Positions 1 through 10,619 of a DNA stretch of 61,112 bases are shown piece by piece. The stretch comes from Pseudomonadota bacterium (GTDB lineage Bacteria > Pseudomonadota > Gammaproteobacteria > Steroidobacterales > Woeseiaceae): assembly GCA_022572185.1 (NCBI GenBank), contig JACZWL010000016.1, positions 1 through 61,112 of the forward strand, in the 5' to 3' direction. The notes under the pieces are model-generated. The model was not told the origin of the DNA. It searched no databases and saw only the letters and a list, made by a program, of their open reading frames with translations. Each line of letters opens with the position of its first letter. Within the stretch, counting starts at the first letter, position 1. The translations under genes were made by a program, and so were the position numbers.

Positions 1-2649
<2,649 letters not shown>

Positions 2650-2690
2650 CAATCACTTGAATACGATGACTGAATCTCCGCGTCCATGGC

Positions 2691-2718
2691 TGGTCAAACA
2701 ACAGCGCTATGTCATAAT
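2691..2718 (+). promoter_or_regulatory. Putative promoter for yajC-secD-secF
   Basis: TGGTCA and CATAAT are separated by 16 bp, and a TG dinucleotide sits one base before the -10 (extended -10). The site lies in the gap between tgt and yajC. Pattern match only. Confidence 0.35.
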
Positions 2719-2737
2719 AGCGCGCTGAAATTTTTGG

Positions 2738-2765
2738 GTTCAAGCCTCATTTCCGAGGCTTGAAC
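2738..2765. repeat. Perfect 11-bp hairpin before yajC
   Basis: Arms GTTCAAGCCTC and GAGGCTTGAAC are perfectly complementary with a 6-nt loop. There is no T tract on either strand, so it is not a standard intrinsic terminator. It would lie in the yajC mRNA leader if the upstream promoter is used, ending about 20 nt before the start codon. Confidence 0.6.
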
Positions 2766-2785
2766 TACAACAGGCACTCTAAACA

Positions 2786-3121
2786 ATGCAGACAATCATG
2801 GATCTTTTCATAAGTACGGCCAATGCTCAGGGCGCGGAGCAGGGCAACCCTTTTGGCTTCTTCCTGCCGTTGCTGGTTATCTTCGGTGCCTTTTATTTCC
2901 TGCTGATTCGTCCCCAGCACAAGAAACAAAAAGCACATACGGAGCTGGTTTCGGCGCTGTCGACCGGTGATGAAGTGCTGACAGCAGGCGGGATTCTCGG
3001 CAAGGTAACGGCGGTGAGCGAACATTACGCGACGCTGGAGATTGCCGATAACGTAGAAATCAAGATTCAGAAGTCGACCGTTTCCGCAGTGGTGCCGAAA
3101 GGCACATTTGACCAAGCCTGA
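2786..3121 (+). CDS. yajC: Sec translocon accessory protein YajC
   Basis: YajC is a small inner-membrane protein that associates with SecDF and SecYEG. The 111-aa product has one N-terminal transmembrane segment (FFLPLLVIFGAFYFLLI) followed by the family signature RPQHKKQK and a short cytoplasmic domain with GDEVLTAGGILGKV. A second in-frame ATG four codons in (2798) is an alternative start; neither has a strong ribosome-binding site. It is first in the yajC-secD-secF operon, with 27 bp to secD. Confidence 0.93.
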   Translation: MQTIMDLFISTANAQGAEQGNPFGFFLPLLVIFGAFYFLLIRPQHKKQKAHTELVSALSTGDEVLTAGGILGKVTAVSEHYATLEIADNVEIKIQKSTVSAVVPKGTFDQA

Positions 3122-3148
3122 CAGAACGGCTCGCAAAAGGCTCCCTCG

Positions 3149-4960
3149 ATGAATCGTTATCCGGCGTGGCTGAACTGGCTGGTGCTCGTCATCCTGCTGC
3201 TTGGCGCGGTACTTGCGATGCCGAATATTTACGGCAGCGTGCCCGCGGTTCAGATTGCGAGTGCCGATGGTGAGCCGTATGCGGAAGCCAAAGTCGCACA
3301 AATAGTCGGTGTCCTCGAGGCAGCAGAGCTGACACCGGAAGCGGCCTACATTCAGGATGGCCGGGTCGTGCTGCGATTCGCTGCCGTCGAGAAGCAACAA
3401 AGTGCCGGCGATCGGCTGCGCGAACGATTCGGCTCGAGTTCGAACATTGCCCTGACGCTGGCGCCAAAGTTGCCGGCCTGGGTCCGAAATCTCGGCTTGA
3501 GTCCGATGAGCCTGGGCCTCGATCTGCGCGGTGGCGTTTATGTCCTGCTTGAAGTCGATATGGATGCGGCGATCGAGAACCGCATCAACCTCTACGAGCA
3601 GGATTTTGCCGAACGTCTTCAGGAAGCGAACATACGCCGACAAGTCAGGGTCGAGGGCCAGACGATTACAGTTCGTGTTGCCCGGGACGAAGACTTTGAT
3701 GAGGCCCGGGACATCGTCCGGAATGCTGACAGGGACCTGCTGATCCTCGATGGCGAAGACGGCAGATCGTTCCGGGTACGCATGAGCGAGCAACAGATCA
3801 AAGCCCGGCACGACTTTGCGATCGAGCAGAACATGACGACGCTCAGGAATCGCGTCAACCAGCTCGGTGTCGCCGAGCCGCTGGTGCAACGACAAGGTAC
3901 TGATCGTATCGTCGTGCAGTTGCCCGGCGTGCAGGATCCGAATCGACTCAACGAAATCCTGACCGCGACGGCAACCCTCGAATTCCACCTGGTCGATGAG
4001 ACCCGTGACAGTCCGGGGTCCCGCCGTTACCCGGGTCGCGGTGACGAGCGGTCCCAGGTCCTCAAGCGGCAGATCATCGTCTCTGGAGACCAGATCATCG
4101 ACGCCGAATCCGGCTTCAGCGAAGGTCAGCCGGCCGTATTTATCAAACTGGACTCAGCCGGTGGCGAGAGCATGCTCAAGACCACCATCGAAAATCTCAA
4201 CAAGCCGATGTCCGCCGTTTTTATCGAGACGCGCCGCGAAACCGTCATTCGAAACGGCGTCGAGGAAACGCATGACATTCGAACAGAAGAGATCATCAAT
4301 ACGGCGACGATTCGCGGCACGTTTAAAAACAGCTTTCAGATTACCGGACTCACGCCGATCGAAGCACGTGATCTTGCACTGTTATTGCGCGCAGGCGCCC
4401 TCGCAGCACCGGTCTATAAAGTAGAAGAAAGAACGATAGGGCCGAGCCTCGGACAGGACAACATCGATCGTGGCTTCAATGCCGTAAGAATCGGCTTCCT
4501 GGCTGTGGTTGTCTTTATGGCGTTTTATTACCGCTGGTTCGGCATGATTGCCAATCTGGCCTTGTTTTCCAACCTCATGTTTATCGTTGCGCTGTTGTCG
4601 TTATTGCAGGCGTCACTCACCTTGCCCGGAATCGCCGGCATCGTCCTGACGGTCGGCATGGCAGTCGATGCAAACGTACTCATATTCGAAAGAATCCGGG
4701 AAGAGTTAGCGGCTGGAAACCCGCCACAGGCAAGCATTCATGCCGGTTACGAGAAAGCGCTCTCGTCGATCGCCGATGCCAACATCACAACGCTGATCGC
4801 AGCTATCGTGCTCTTGATCTTCGGCACAGGTCCGATCAGGGGGTTTGCTATAACGCTTTCGCTCGGTATCGTGACTTCAATGTTCACGGCAATCGTCGGC
4901 ACGCGAACCGTCGTCAACCTCGTTTTCGGTGGTCGCCGGCTTTCCAGCGTGCCGGTGTAG
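3149..4960 (+). CDS. secD: Protein translocase subunit SecD
   Basis: SecD works with SecF as a proton-driven RND-type factor that pulls exported proteins through SecYEG on the periplasmic side. The 603-aa protein has an N-terminal membrane segment, a large periplasmic region with the SecD signature LGLDLRGGVYVLLEVD, and a C-terminal block of membrane helices including GIVLTVGMAVDANVLIFERIRE, the conserved SecD/F transmembrane motif. Length is typical for proteobacteria. An AAAAGG stretch lies upstream of the ATG. secF follows after 10 bp. Confidence 0.96.
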   Translation: MNRYPAWLNWLVLVILLLGAVLAMPNIYGSVPAVQIASADGEPYAEAKVAQIVGVLEAAELTPEAAYIQDGRVVLRFAAVEKQQSAGDRLRERFGSSSNIALTLAPKLPAWVRNLGLSPMSLGLDLRGGVYVLLEVDMDAAIENRINLYEQDFAERLQEANIRRQVRVEGQTITVRVARDEDFDEARDIVRNADRDLLILDGEDGRSFRVRMSEQQIKARHDFAIEQNMTTLRNRVNQLGVAEPLVQRQGTDRIVVQLPGVQDPNRLNEILTATATLEFHLVDETRDSPGSRRYPGRGDERSQVLKRQIIVSGDQIIDAESGFSEGQPAVFIKLDSAGGESMLKTTIENLNKPMSAVFIETRRETVIRNGVEETHDIRTEEIINTATIRGTFKNSFQITGLTPIEARDLALLLRAGALAAPVYKVEERTIGPSLGQDNIDRGFNAVRIGFLAVVVFMAFYYRWFGMIANLALFSNLMFIVALLSLLQASLTLPGIAGIVLTVGMAVDANVLIFERIREELAAGNPPQASIHAGYEKALSSIADANITTLIAAIVLLIFGTGPIRGFAITLSLGIVTSMFTAIVGTRTVVNLVFGGRRLSSVPV

Positions 4961-4970
4961 GGGTGTATCG

Positions 4971-5912
4971 ATGCGCTTGATCAAAGACAAGACTTCCATC
5001 GATTTCCTGAGCCTCGGCCGACGGCGAATCGCCGTCGCGATCTCGATATTGGCAGTCCTTGTCTCGATCGCCACTATTGCGACAAAAGGACTGGAATTCG
5101 GCATCGACTTTACGGGCGGCGTACTGCTCGAAGTCGGCTATCCGCAGGAGGCCGATCTGGAGCGGATCAGGCAGCTTCTCGGCGACGCGGGCTTTGACGA
5201 TGTGCAGGTGCAGCGATTCGGTACGGCAACCGAAGTGTTGATAAGACTGCCGCCGCAACCAGACGCTGATTCGGACGCATTACGTAAATCTTTGAGCGAC
5301 ACGCTCTCGGCAGACGAACCGAACGTCGATCTCAGACGTGTCGAGTTTGTCGGACCTCAGGTCGGCCAGGAACTCAGGGAGCAGGGCGGCCTCGCCACCA
5401 TTTTTGTTTTGCTGCTGATTTTCGCTTACGTCATGATCCGCTTTCAGTGGAAATTTGCCGCAGGCGCTGTCGCGGCGCTGGCGCATGACGTCATTGTCAC
5501 TGTCGGCTTCTTCTCGATATTCGGATTGCAGTTCGACCTGACCGTTCTGGCGGCAATACTCGCGGTAATCGGTTATTCACTTAACGATACCGTCGTCGCA
5601 TTCGACAGGATCCGAGAAAACTTCATAAAGCTTCGCGGCACTTCTTCCGAAGAAGCGATGAACATCTCGATCAACGAGATGCTTGCCCGAACGATAATCA
5701 CCGGCGTCACGACACTGTTCGTTTTGTTTGCGTTGTTGACGCTCGGCGGCGAGTCCGTCAGACCCTTCTCGATCGCCTTGATCGTCGGCGTTATCGTCGG
5801 CACCTACTCTTCAGTCTATACGGCGAGCGCCACGGCGCTTTATCTGAACATTAACGCACAGGATCTTCTTCCCCCTGCCGAAGATCCAGACCTGGTCGAC
5901 GACCTGCCGTAA
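4971..5912 (+). CDS. secF: Protein translocase subunit SecF
   Basis: SecF is the partner of SecD in late protein export. The start chosen is the ATG giving MRLIKDKTSIDFLSLGRR. A longer reading frame exists upstream, but it overlaps the end of secD and lacks family similarity. The 313-aa product has six predicted membrane segments, the periplasmic-domain motif GIDFTGGVLLEV, and the SecF signature GYSLNDTVVAFDRIREN. The C-terminus is short and acidic. REP repeats begin directly after the stop. Confidence 0.95.
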   Translation: MRLIKDKTSIDFLSLGRRRIAVAISILAVLVSIATIATKGLEFGIDFTGGVLLEVGYPQEADLERIRQLLGDAGFDDVQVQRFGTATEVLIRLPPQPDADSDALRKSLSDTLSADEPNVDLRRVEFVGPQVGQELREQGGLATIFVLLLIFAYVMIRFQWKFAAGAVAALAHDVIVTVGFFSIFGLQFDLTVLAAILAVIGYSLNDTVVAFDRIRENFIKLRGTSSEEAMNISINEMLARTIITGVTTLFVLFALLTLGGESVRPFSIALIVGVIVGTYSSVYTASATALYLNINAQDLLPPAEDPDLVDDLP

Positions 5913-5913
5913 C

Positions 5914-6045
5914 GTGGGAGCGGCTTCCAGGAGGGGCTTGTAGGAGCGGCTTGTAGGAGCGGCTTGTAGGAGCGGCTTCAGCCGCGATCGATCCTGCGCT
6001 GATTGTCGGTAGGAACGGCTTGTAGGAGCGGCTTCAGCCGCGATC
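5914..6045. repeat. REP cluster upstream of the RAYT gene
   Basis: Two full REP palindromes (5966-5989 and 6022-6045; core GCGGCTTCAGCCGC preceded by GTAGGA) and several half copies (GGAGCGGCTT near 5916, 5943 and 5955) occupy the gap after secF. The half copies repeat in tandem with a 13-bp step. Their orientation is opposite to the cluster downstream of the transposase. Confidence 0.9.
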
Positions 6046-6757
6046 CTGGCCCGCTAAAACGTACCCAAATCCCGCCTATGTTTCAATTCTGCGCATTCTG
6101 AAAAATTTTGCTTGTCACTCCGTTTCAAATGACCATGCAAAATTCAGCCATGACAAGGAATTGGCCACACGGAAAGGATTTGCGCACGGGGCGTTGCTCC
6201 GAAACCGGACGGATTTATCTCATTACTACGTGTTGTGTAGAGCGCAATCGCGTCTTTAAAAATGTTGCGTTCGGCAAGATTATTGAGGACGAATTAAGAC
6301 AATCCGATAACGCTGAACTAACCCGGACGCTCGCGTACGTCGTAATGCCAGATCATCTTCATTGGATGTTTGAGTTGATACACGGCAATGAATTGCATTC
6401 TGTCGTGAGGCGCGTGAAAGGCAGGTCCGCGCATCGCATAAACAAAATAGTGCGCCGAACCGGACGAATCTGGCAGCCGGGATACCATGATCGGGCGCTT
6501 AGGCAAGAGGCAAGCTTTGAAACGGTCGGCAATTACATAATCTACAACCCGGTGCGCGCAGGGATCATACAGAATATTGATGATTATCCATTATGGGATG
6601 CGATGTGGATTAACAGGAAACGAGGCGTCGACGATCTCGGGCACAAGAGGGCCACGTAGGTGGGACATCAGCGCCGATGTGTTGAGTCCGGATCGCGGCT
6701 GAAGCCGCTCCTACCGACAATCAGCGCAGGATCGATCGCGGCTGAAGCCGCTCCTAC
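5966..6757. mobile_element. REP-RAYT unit bounded by a 47-bp inverted repeat
   Basis: Positions 5966-6012 and 6711-6757 are exact reverse complements over 47 bp, each arm containing a REP palindrome. They enclose the RAYT gene. This is the layout expected for a REP-associated transposase gene with its own target repeats (a REPtron-like unit). I cannot tell whether the unit is currently mobile. Confidence 0.7.
6150..6659 (+). CDS. REP-associated tyrosine transposase (RAYT)
   Basis: RAYTs are single-copy relatives of IS200/IS605 HUH transposases that bind and cleave REP palindromes. The roughly 169-aa protein shows the HUH-type metal-binding motif in VMPDHLHWMFEL, a candidate catalytic tyrosine in GYHDRALR, and the family C-terminal pattern NYIIYNPVRAG. 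The start is uncertain: ATGs at 6129, 6135 and 6150 and a TTG at 6108 are all in frame, and 6150 places a typical-length N-terminus before SETGRIYLITT. It is flanked on both sides by REP repeats in opposite orientation. Its AT content is somewhat higher than that of neighbouring genes. Confidence 0.9.
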   Translation: MTRNWPHGKDLRTGRCSETGRIYLITTCCVERNRVFKNVAFGKIIEDELRQSDNAELTRTLAYVVMPDHLHWMFELIHGNELHSVVRRVKGRSAHRINKIVRRTGRIWQPGYHDRALRQEASFETVGNYIIYNPVRAGIIQNIDDYPLWDAMWINRKRGVDDLGHKRAT

Positions 6758-6919
6758 GAGACGCCTTCTCTTACCCAGCGCAGGATCGATCGCGGCTGAA
6801 GCCGCTCCTACGAGACGCCTTCTCTTACCCAGCGCAGGATCGATCGCGGCTGACGCCACTCCTACGAGACGCCTTCTCTTACCCAGCGCAGGATCGATCG
6901 CGGCTGATGCCGCTCCTAC
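6691..6919. repeat. REP cluster with 54-bp tandem repeats, downstream of RAYT
   Basis: Five REP copies with core GCGGCTGAAGCCGC begin at 6691, 6734, 6788, 6842 and 6896. The last four are spaced exactly 54 bp and share the spacer with ACGCCTTCTCTTACCCAGCG, so the REP plus spacer has been tandemly amplified. The last two copies carry point changes in the palindrome. The final copy supplies the TAG stop codon of suhB on the opposite strand. Confidence 0.92.
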
Positions 6920-7716
6920 GAGCCAAACACTGCCTTGATGTCCGGGGCCAAAAGTTTCGCCAGCGCGCTGTATATTTTTGGTGAGCCTGTCAGAACGTGG
7001 CCTGTGTCGAGGAAATCCTCGCTGCCGTCCATGCCGCTGATGATGCCGCCGGCTTCGCGAATTATGAGTGCGCCGGCAGCCAGGTCCCATTTCTGCAGTC
7101 CGGTCTCCCAGAAGCCCTCGAGCCGGCCAGCCGCGACATAACACAGATCGAGTGCGGCAGCACCGGTCCGGCGTACCCCGCTTGTGTGTATGAGCACGGT
7201 TTGCAGCATTTTCATGTAGGGCGGCAACGGGATATTTGAGTCTCGATACGGAAAGCCGGTGCCGATGAGTGCTCGCTCGAGAGAATTCTGCTTGCTGACA
7301 CGAATACGCCGGCCGTCCAGCTGCGCCCCCGCGCCGCGCGATGCCGTGAAGAGTTCCTGGCGAAGCGGGTCATATACCGCGGCGTGCTCGAGCCGGTTCT
7401 TGTGCATCAAGCCGACCGAAACGCAAAAAACCGGAAATCCGTGCAGGAAATTGGTGGTGCCGTCGAGCGGGTCAATTATCCAAACGTAGTCGGAATCACC
7501 GTGCCGCCCGCTCTCCTCGGCGAGGATGGCATGGTCAGGATAATGCTTGAGGATTGTGCGGATGACTGCGTTTTCAGCTTTTCGATCCGCTTCACTGACG
7601 AAATCGTTGCGGCCTTTCTGCTCGACTTTGATCTTGTCCAGTTTTGGCAGGATGCGAATGAGCGCGTCGCCACCGCTGTGAGCTGCCATGACAGCAACAT
7701 TAAGCAATGCGTGCAT
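6916..7716 (-). CDS. suhB: Inositol-1-monophosphatase family protein SuhB
   Basis: SuhB belongs to the Mg2+-dependent inositol monophosphatase family; in E. coli it also binds the rRNA transcription antitermination complex. The 266-aa protein carries the metal-binding motifs LAEESG, WIIDPLDGTTNF and the C-terminal WDLAAGALIIREAGG. The start MHALLNVAV matches the family N-terminus. It is transcribed divergently from trmJ, an arrangement common in gammaproteobacteria. The stop codon lies inside the outermost REP copy, so the repeat has either replaced or precisely abutted the native gene end. Confidence 0.95.
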   Translation of the reverse strand: MHALLNVAVMAAHSGGDALIRILPKLDKIKVEQKGRNDFVSEADRKAENAVIRTILKHYPDHAILAEESGRHGDSDYVWIIDPLDGTTNFLHGFPVFCVSVGLMHKNRLEHAAVYDPLRQELFTASRGAGAQLDGRRIRVSKQNSLERALIGTGFPYRDSNIPLPPYMKMLQTVLIHTSGVRRTGAAALDLCYVAAGRLEGFWETGLQKWDLAAGALIIREAGGIISGMDGSEDFLDTGHVLTGSPKIYSALAKLLAPDIKAVFGS

Positions 7717-7808
7717 TGGTCGATTCCGTTATTTTTGAAAAGAGCGAATTCCCGCAAGGGGGCGGTAGAATACCAGACCTTGGCATTGCATATTGTTTCT
7801 CAAGATTA

Positions 7809-8534
7809 ATGACGATTCGAATCATCCTCATCGGCACCACCCACCCGGGAAACATCGGCGCGGCCGCGCGCGCGATGAAAAACATGGGTCTATTCGATCT
7901 GATGTTGGTCAATCCACGGCATTTTCCGCACGATGAGGCGACAGCTCGCGCCTCAGGTGCCGAAGATGTGCTGGACGCCACGCGGGTAGTTAGCAGTCTC
8001 GATGAAGCGCTCAGCGACTGCGTCTATGTTGCCGGTGCGAGTGCGAGGTCGCGGACCATTGGTTGGCCGAGCATGGCGCCGCGGGAGTGTGCGCAGAAGT
8101 TATTGCAAGAAAGCCACAATGGTACGGTAGCAGCCGTATTCGGTCCTGAGAACTCGGGTCTGACGAATGAAGACATCGACCGTTGTCATACGCTGCTGAC
8201 AATTCCGACCCACTCCGGGTTCAGCTCGCTGAATCTGGCCATGGCGGTTCAGGTCGTTGCCTACGAGTTGCGTGTTGCAAAGATCGGTGTGTCGGAAGAG
8301 GGCTATGTATCTGAAGCGCCACCGGCTACGGGTGAGGAGCTCGAACATTTTTATGCGCATCTCGAGGAAGTGTTGACGGAGGGCGGATTTCTGGATCCGG
8401 ACAACCCGCGGCATCTGATGCGACGCCTGCGACGTTTGCTGGTCCGAGTACAACCAGACCAGAACGAGATCAATATCTTACGGGGCATGCTTTCGGCGCT
8501 CGATCCGAAAGCACGTAACGGAGTCACCAAGTAA
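7809..8534 (+). CDS. trmJ: tRNA (cytidine/uridine-2'-O-)-methyltransferase TrmJ
   Basis: TrmJ is a SPOUT methyltransferase that 2'-O-methylates position 32 of tRNAs. The ATG giving MTIRIILIGTTHPGNIGAAARAMKNMG is chosen because this is the family N-terminus; the frame is open for 34 codons upstream without similarity. The 241-aa product has the SPOUT knot motifs VFGPENSGLTNED and IPTHSGFSSLNLAMAVQ. The stop overlaps the iscS start (TAATG), so the two are probably cotranscribed. Confidence 0.94.
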   Translation: MTIRIILIGTTHPGNIGAAARAMKNMGLFDLMLVNPRHFPHDEATARASGAEDVLDATRVVSSLDEALSDCVYVAGASARSRTIGWPSMAPRECAQKLLQESHNGTVAAVFGPENSGLTNEDIDRCHTLLTIPTHSGFSSLNLAMAVQVVAYELRVAKIGVSEEGYVSEAPPATGEELEHFYAHLEEVLTEGGFLDPDNPRHLMRRLRRLLVRVQPDQNEINILRGMLSALDPKARNGVTK

Positions 8535-9718
8535 TGTTGAATAAAAACGTTGCACCCGTTTATCTCGACTACGCTGCGACAACGCCGGTCGATCCGCAAG
8601 TTGCCGAGGCGATGTCCGGATACCTGACGGTCGGTGGCATATTTGCGAATCCATCATCAATTCATGCGGCAGGCAGGCGATCGGCGGCGGCTGTCGAGAC
8701 CGCACGTGAACAACTTGCGGGCCTTCTCAACGTCAGTCCACATGAACTGATCTGGACATCGGGTGCGACCGAATCGGTCAATCTCGGCATCCTCGGAGCA
8801 GCACGATACCGGTCCGATCGGGGAAAACACCTGATCACGATGCCGACTGAGCACAAAGCCGTCACCGATACATTTCAGGCACTGGAGCGTGAAGGATTTG
8901 ATGTAACTTATCTGATGCCGGACAGGAACGGTTTGCTTGCACTTGATGAGTTTGAGGCTGCGATACGGCATGACACGCAGCTTGTGTCAGTCATGCACGT
9001 GAATAACGAGACCGGCGTCATACAGGATATTCGGCGTATTGGTGAGCGCTGCCGTGAAAGAGACATTCTTTTGCATGTGGATGCAGCGCAGTCCGTTGGC
9101 AAACTGCCCACAGACCTCTCGGTGCTTCCGGTAGACCTGTTGTCATTGACGGCACATAAGCTCTACGGACCGAAAGGTATAGGAGCGCTTTATATGGCCG
9201 ATCGCCCCGCTTGTCATGTGTTGCCGTTGTTCCATGGAGGCGGACAGGAGCGCCGGCTCAGGCCGGGCACCCTCGCTGTACACCAGATCGTCGGACTAGG
9301 GGCGGCGGCCGCGCTCGCCAAATCGAGGCAGGTCGAGGACCTCATGCATCTGCAGGGACTCGAGGCCCGACTGTGGTCAGGGATTGGAAATATTCCCGGA
9401 ATACTGCGGAATGGCAGTGAGACGGAGTCGTTTCCGGGCATCCTCAGCGTAAGCATCGAGGGGATCGAAGGCGAAAGTTTGATGCTGGCGCTCGAGCCGC
9501 TCTGTGTTGGCAGTGGATCTGCCTGCAATTCGAGAAACCGCGAGTCGTCAGCCGTGCTGCGGGCGTTGGGCCACGATGATGCGCTGGTACAAAGCGCAAT
9601 TCGCTTCAGCTTTGGCCGGGGTACGACAAACGATGAAATCGACCTGGCGATCGGCTGTTATGCCGACGCCATCAAGCATCTGCGGGCGATATCGCCGCAG
9701 CACGCGCGAACAGCATGA
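8534..9718 (+). CDS. iscS: Cysteine desulfurase (IscS type)
   Basis: A PLP-dependent enzyme that takes sulfur from cysteine and passes it as a persulfide for Fe-S clusters and tRNA thiolation. The 394-aa protein has the PLP lysine in LTAHKLYGPKG (K209), the ring-stacking histidine in TEHKAV (H107) and the persulfide cysteine in SGSACNS (C331) on an extended loop, as in group I enzymes. It overlaps trmJ by one base and the next gene by four bases. No iscR precedes it, and hscB, hscA and fdx do not follow, so this is a reduced cluster compared with the E. coli isc operon. Confidence 0.93.
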   Translation: MLNKNVAPVYLDYAATTPVDPQVAEAMSGYLTVGGIFANPSSIHAAGRRSAAAVETAREQLAGLLNVSPHELIWTSGATESVNLGILGAARYRSDRGKHLITMPTEHKAVTDTFQALEREGFDVTYLMPDRNGLLALDEFEAAIRHDTQLVSVMHVNNETGVIQDIRRIGERCRERDILLHVDAAQSVGKLPTDLSVLPVDLLSLTAHKLYGPKGIGALYMADRPACHVLPLFHGGGQERRLRPGTLAVHQIVGLGAAAALAKSRQVEDLMHLQGLEARLWSGIGNIPGILRNGSETESFPGILSVSIEGIEGESLMLALEPLCVGSGSACNSRNRESSAVLRALGHDDALVQSAIRFSFGRGTTNDEIDLAIGCYADAIKHLRAISPQHARTA

Positions 9719-10122
9719 CCACCGTGGTGTTGACAAATCCGTACAGCGAGCTGGTCAAACGCTATTTTGCGAACCCTGTTCATGCGGGCCAATTGCCCGA
9801 TGAGTACAATAACGCCGTTGCCGGTGAGGCGGCCGAATCCGCAACGGGTGCACGAGTTATCCTTTACGCGGTCATAGACCGGGACATCATCCGTATTCTG
9901 CGGCATCAGGTATTCGGGTGCCCGCATTTGATTGCAGCGGCCGAGGCATTTTGCGACAAGGCGGAGGGTCAGCCGGCTTCGGCATTGCTGGAACTGGACT
10001 TGCCGGGCCTGATGGATGAGCTGGCCATACCGGTGGAGAAGACCGGGAAGGTGTTTATACTTGAAGACGCCGCAAAAGCGCTCCATATAATGCTGACTGG
10101 AACGACACAGTCTGAGGATTGA
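9715..10122 (+). CDS. IscU/NifU-N-like scaffold protein with missing cluster ligands
   Basis: The 135-aa protein sits where iscU belongs, between iscS and iscA, and aligns with IscU along its length (NPYSELVKRYFANPVHAG at the start, FGCPHLIAAAE in the middle, ILEDAAKALHIML at the end). Of the three Fe-S ligand cysteines of IscU only the middle one is present (C69). The first is replaced by an ESATGA stretch, and the third position lies in EKTGKVFILEDA without cysteine. The only other cysteine is C80. It therefore probably does not hold a [2Fe-2S] cluster in the usual way; it might act as a sulfur carrier, a cluster-transfer partner or a regulator of IscS. The start ATG overlaps iscS. Confidence 0.8.
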   Translation: MTTVVLTNPYSELVKRYFANPVHAGQLPDEYNNAVAGEAAESATGARVILYAVIDRDIIRILRHQVFGCPHLIAAAEAFCDKAEGQPASALLELDLPGLMDELAIPVEKTGKVFILEDAAKALHIMLTGTTQSED

Positions 10123-10130
10123 ACGGACAC

Positions 10131-10454
10131 ATGGCTATTTCCCTGACTCAACCTGCTGCTGAGCGCATCAGAACCTACCTCGAAACCCGGGGTAAGGGTG
10201 TCGGTCTGCGGGTCGGCATAAAAAAGACGGGTTGCTCCGGATATGCCTACGTCGTCAACTACGCGGACGATATTGGCGATTCCGATATCGTATTCGAAGA
10301 TTATGGCGTCAAGATCGTTGTCGACAAGGAAAGTCTCAAACTCATCGACGGTACGGAAGTCGATTTCGTAAAGCAGGGCCTGAACGAGGCATTTCGCTTC
10401 CGGAACCCTAATGTGACAGGCGAATGTGGCTGCGGGGAGAGCTTCAGCGTTTGA
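10131..10454 (+). CDS. iscA: Iron-sulfur cluster assembly protein IscA
   Basis: An A-type Fe-S carrier that delivers clusters to target proteins. The 107-aa product has the three invariant cysteines C35 (KTGCSGYAY), C99 and C101 (ECGCGESF). The ATG at 10131 has a GAGGA motif 12 bases upstream; a TTG at 10119 is possible but less likely. It follows the IscU-like gene by 8 bp and probably ends the trmJ-iscS operon, since a hairpin and a new promoter-like sequence come before ndk. It could be classed as ErpA, but the position next to iscS supports IscA. Confidence 0.9.
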   Translation: MAISLTQPAAERIRTYLETRGKGVGLRVGIKKTGCSGYAYVVNYADDIGDSDIVFEDYGVKIVVDKESLKLIDGTEVDFVKQGLNEAFRFRNPNVTGECGCGESFSV

Positions 10455-10461
10455 CCGTCCC

Positions 10462-10507
10462 ACCCTGGCGCTGCCGGATTCCCGAGTCTGATTGCAGCCA
10501 CCAGGGT
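10462..10507 (+). terminator. Hairpin after iscA, possible terminator
   Basis: ACCCTGG and CCAGGGT pair at the base, with GCTGC/GCAGC pairing inside. The following sequence is AAAATTTGC rather than a clean T tract, so termination efficiency is uncertain. Confidence 0.35.
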
Positions 10508-10520
10508 AAAATTTGCTTCG

Positions 10521-10549
10521 TTGCCTGGGGTCAATTATCCGAGTAAAAT
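10521..10549 (+). promoter_or_regulatory. Putative promoter for ndk
   Basis: TTGCCT and TAAAAT are separated by exactly 17 bp, about 70 bp before the ndk start and after the iscA hairpin. This supports ndk starting a new transcription unit. Confidence 0.45.
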
Positions 10550-10619
10550 TGAGGGTTTACGCGTGGTCGGAACGTCTCCGTGTCCAGTTTTCAAATCATA
10601 ATCAATAAAGGAATCATGT

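Noticed and set aside
2738-2765. Intrinsic terminator of tgt
   Set aside because: The stem is strong but neither strand has a T tract after it, so only a hairpin is reported.
2765-3988. 407-codon frame antisense to yajC-secD
   Set aside because: It runs across two real genes and their gap, without similarity or a start signal.
6734-6919. Regularly spaced repeats that might suggest a CRISPR array
   Set aside because: The 54-bp units are identical in both the palindrome and the spacer, and the palindromes are REPs; CRISPR spacers would differ.
6660-6938. 92-codon frame with repeated SIAAEAAPTRRLLLPSAG-type units, and a 158-codon frame on the other strand
   Set aside because: Both are translations of the 54-bp REP tandem repeats and the suhB end; the periodicity comes from the repeats, not from a protein.
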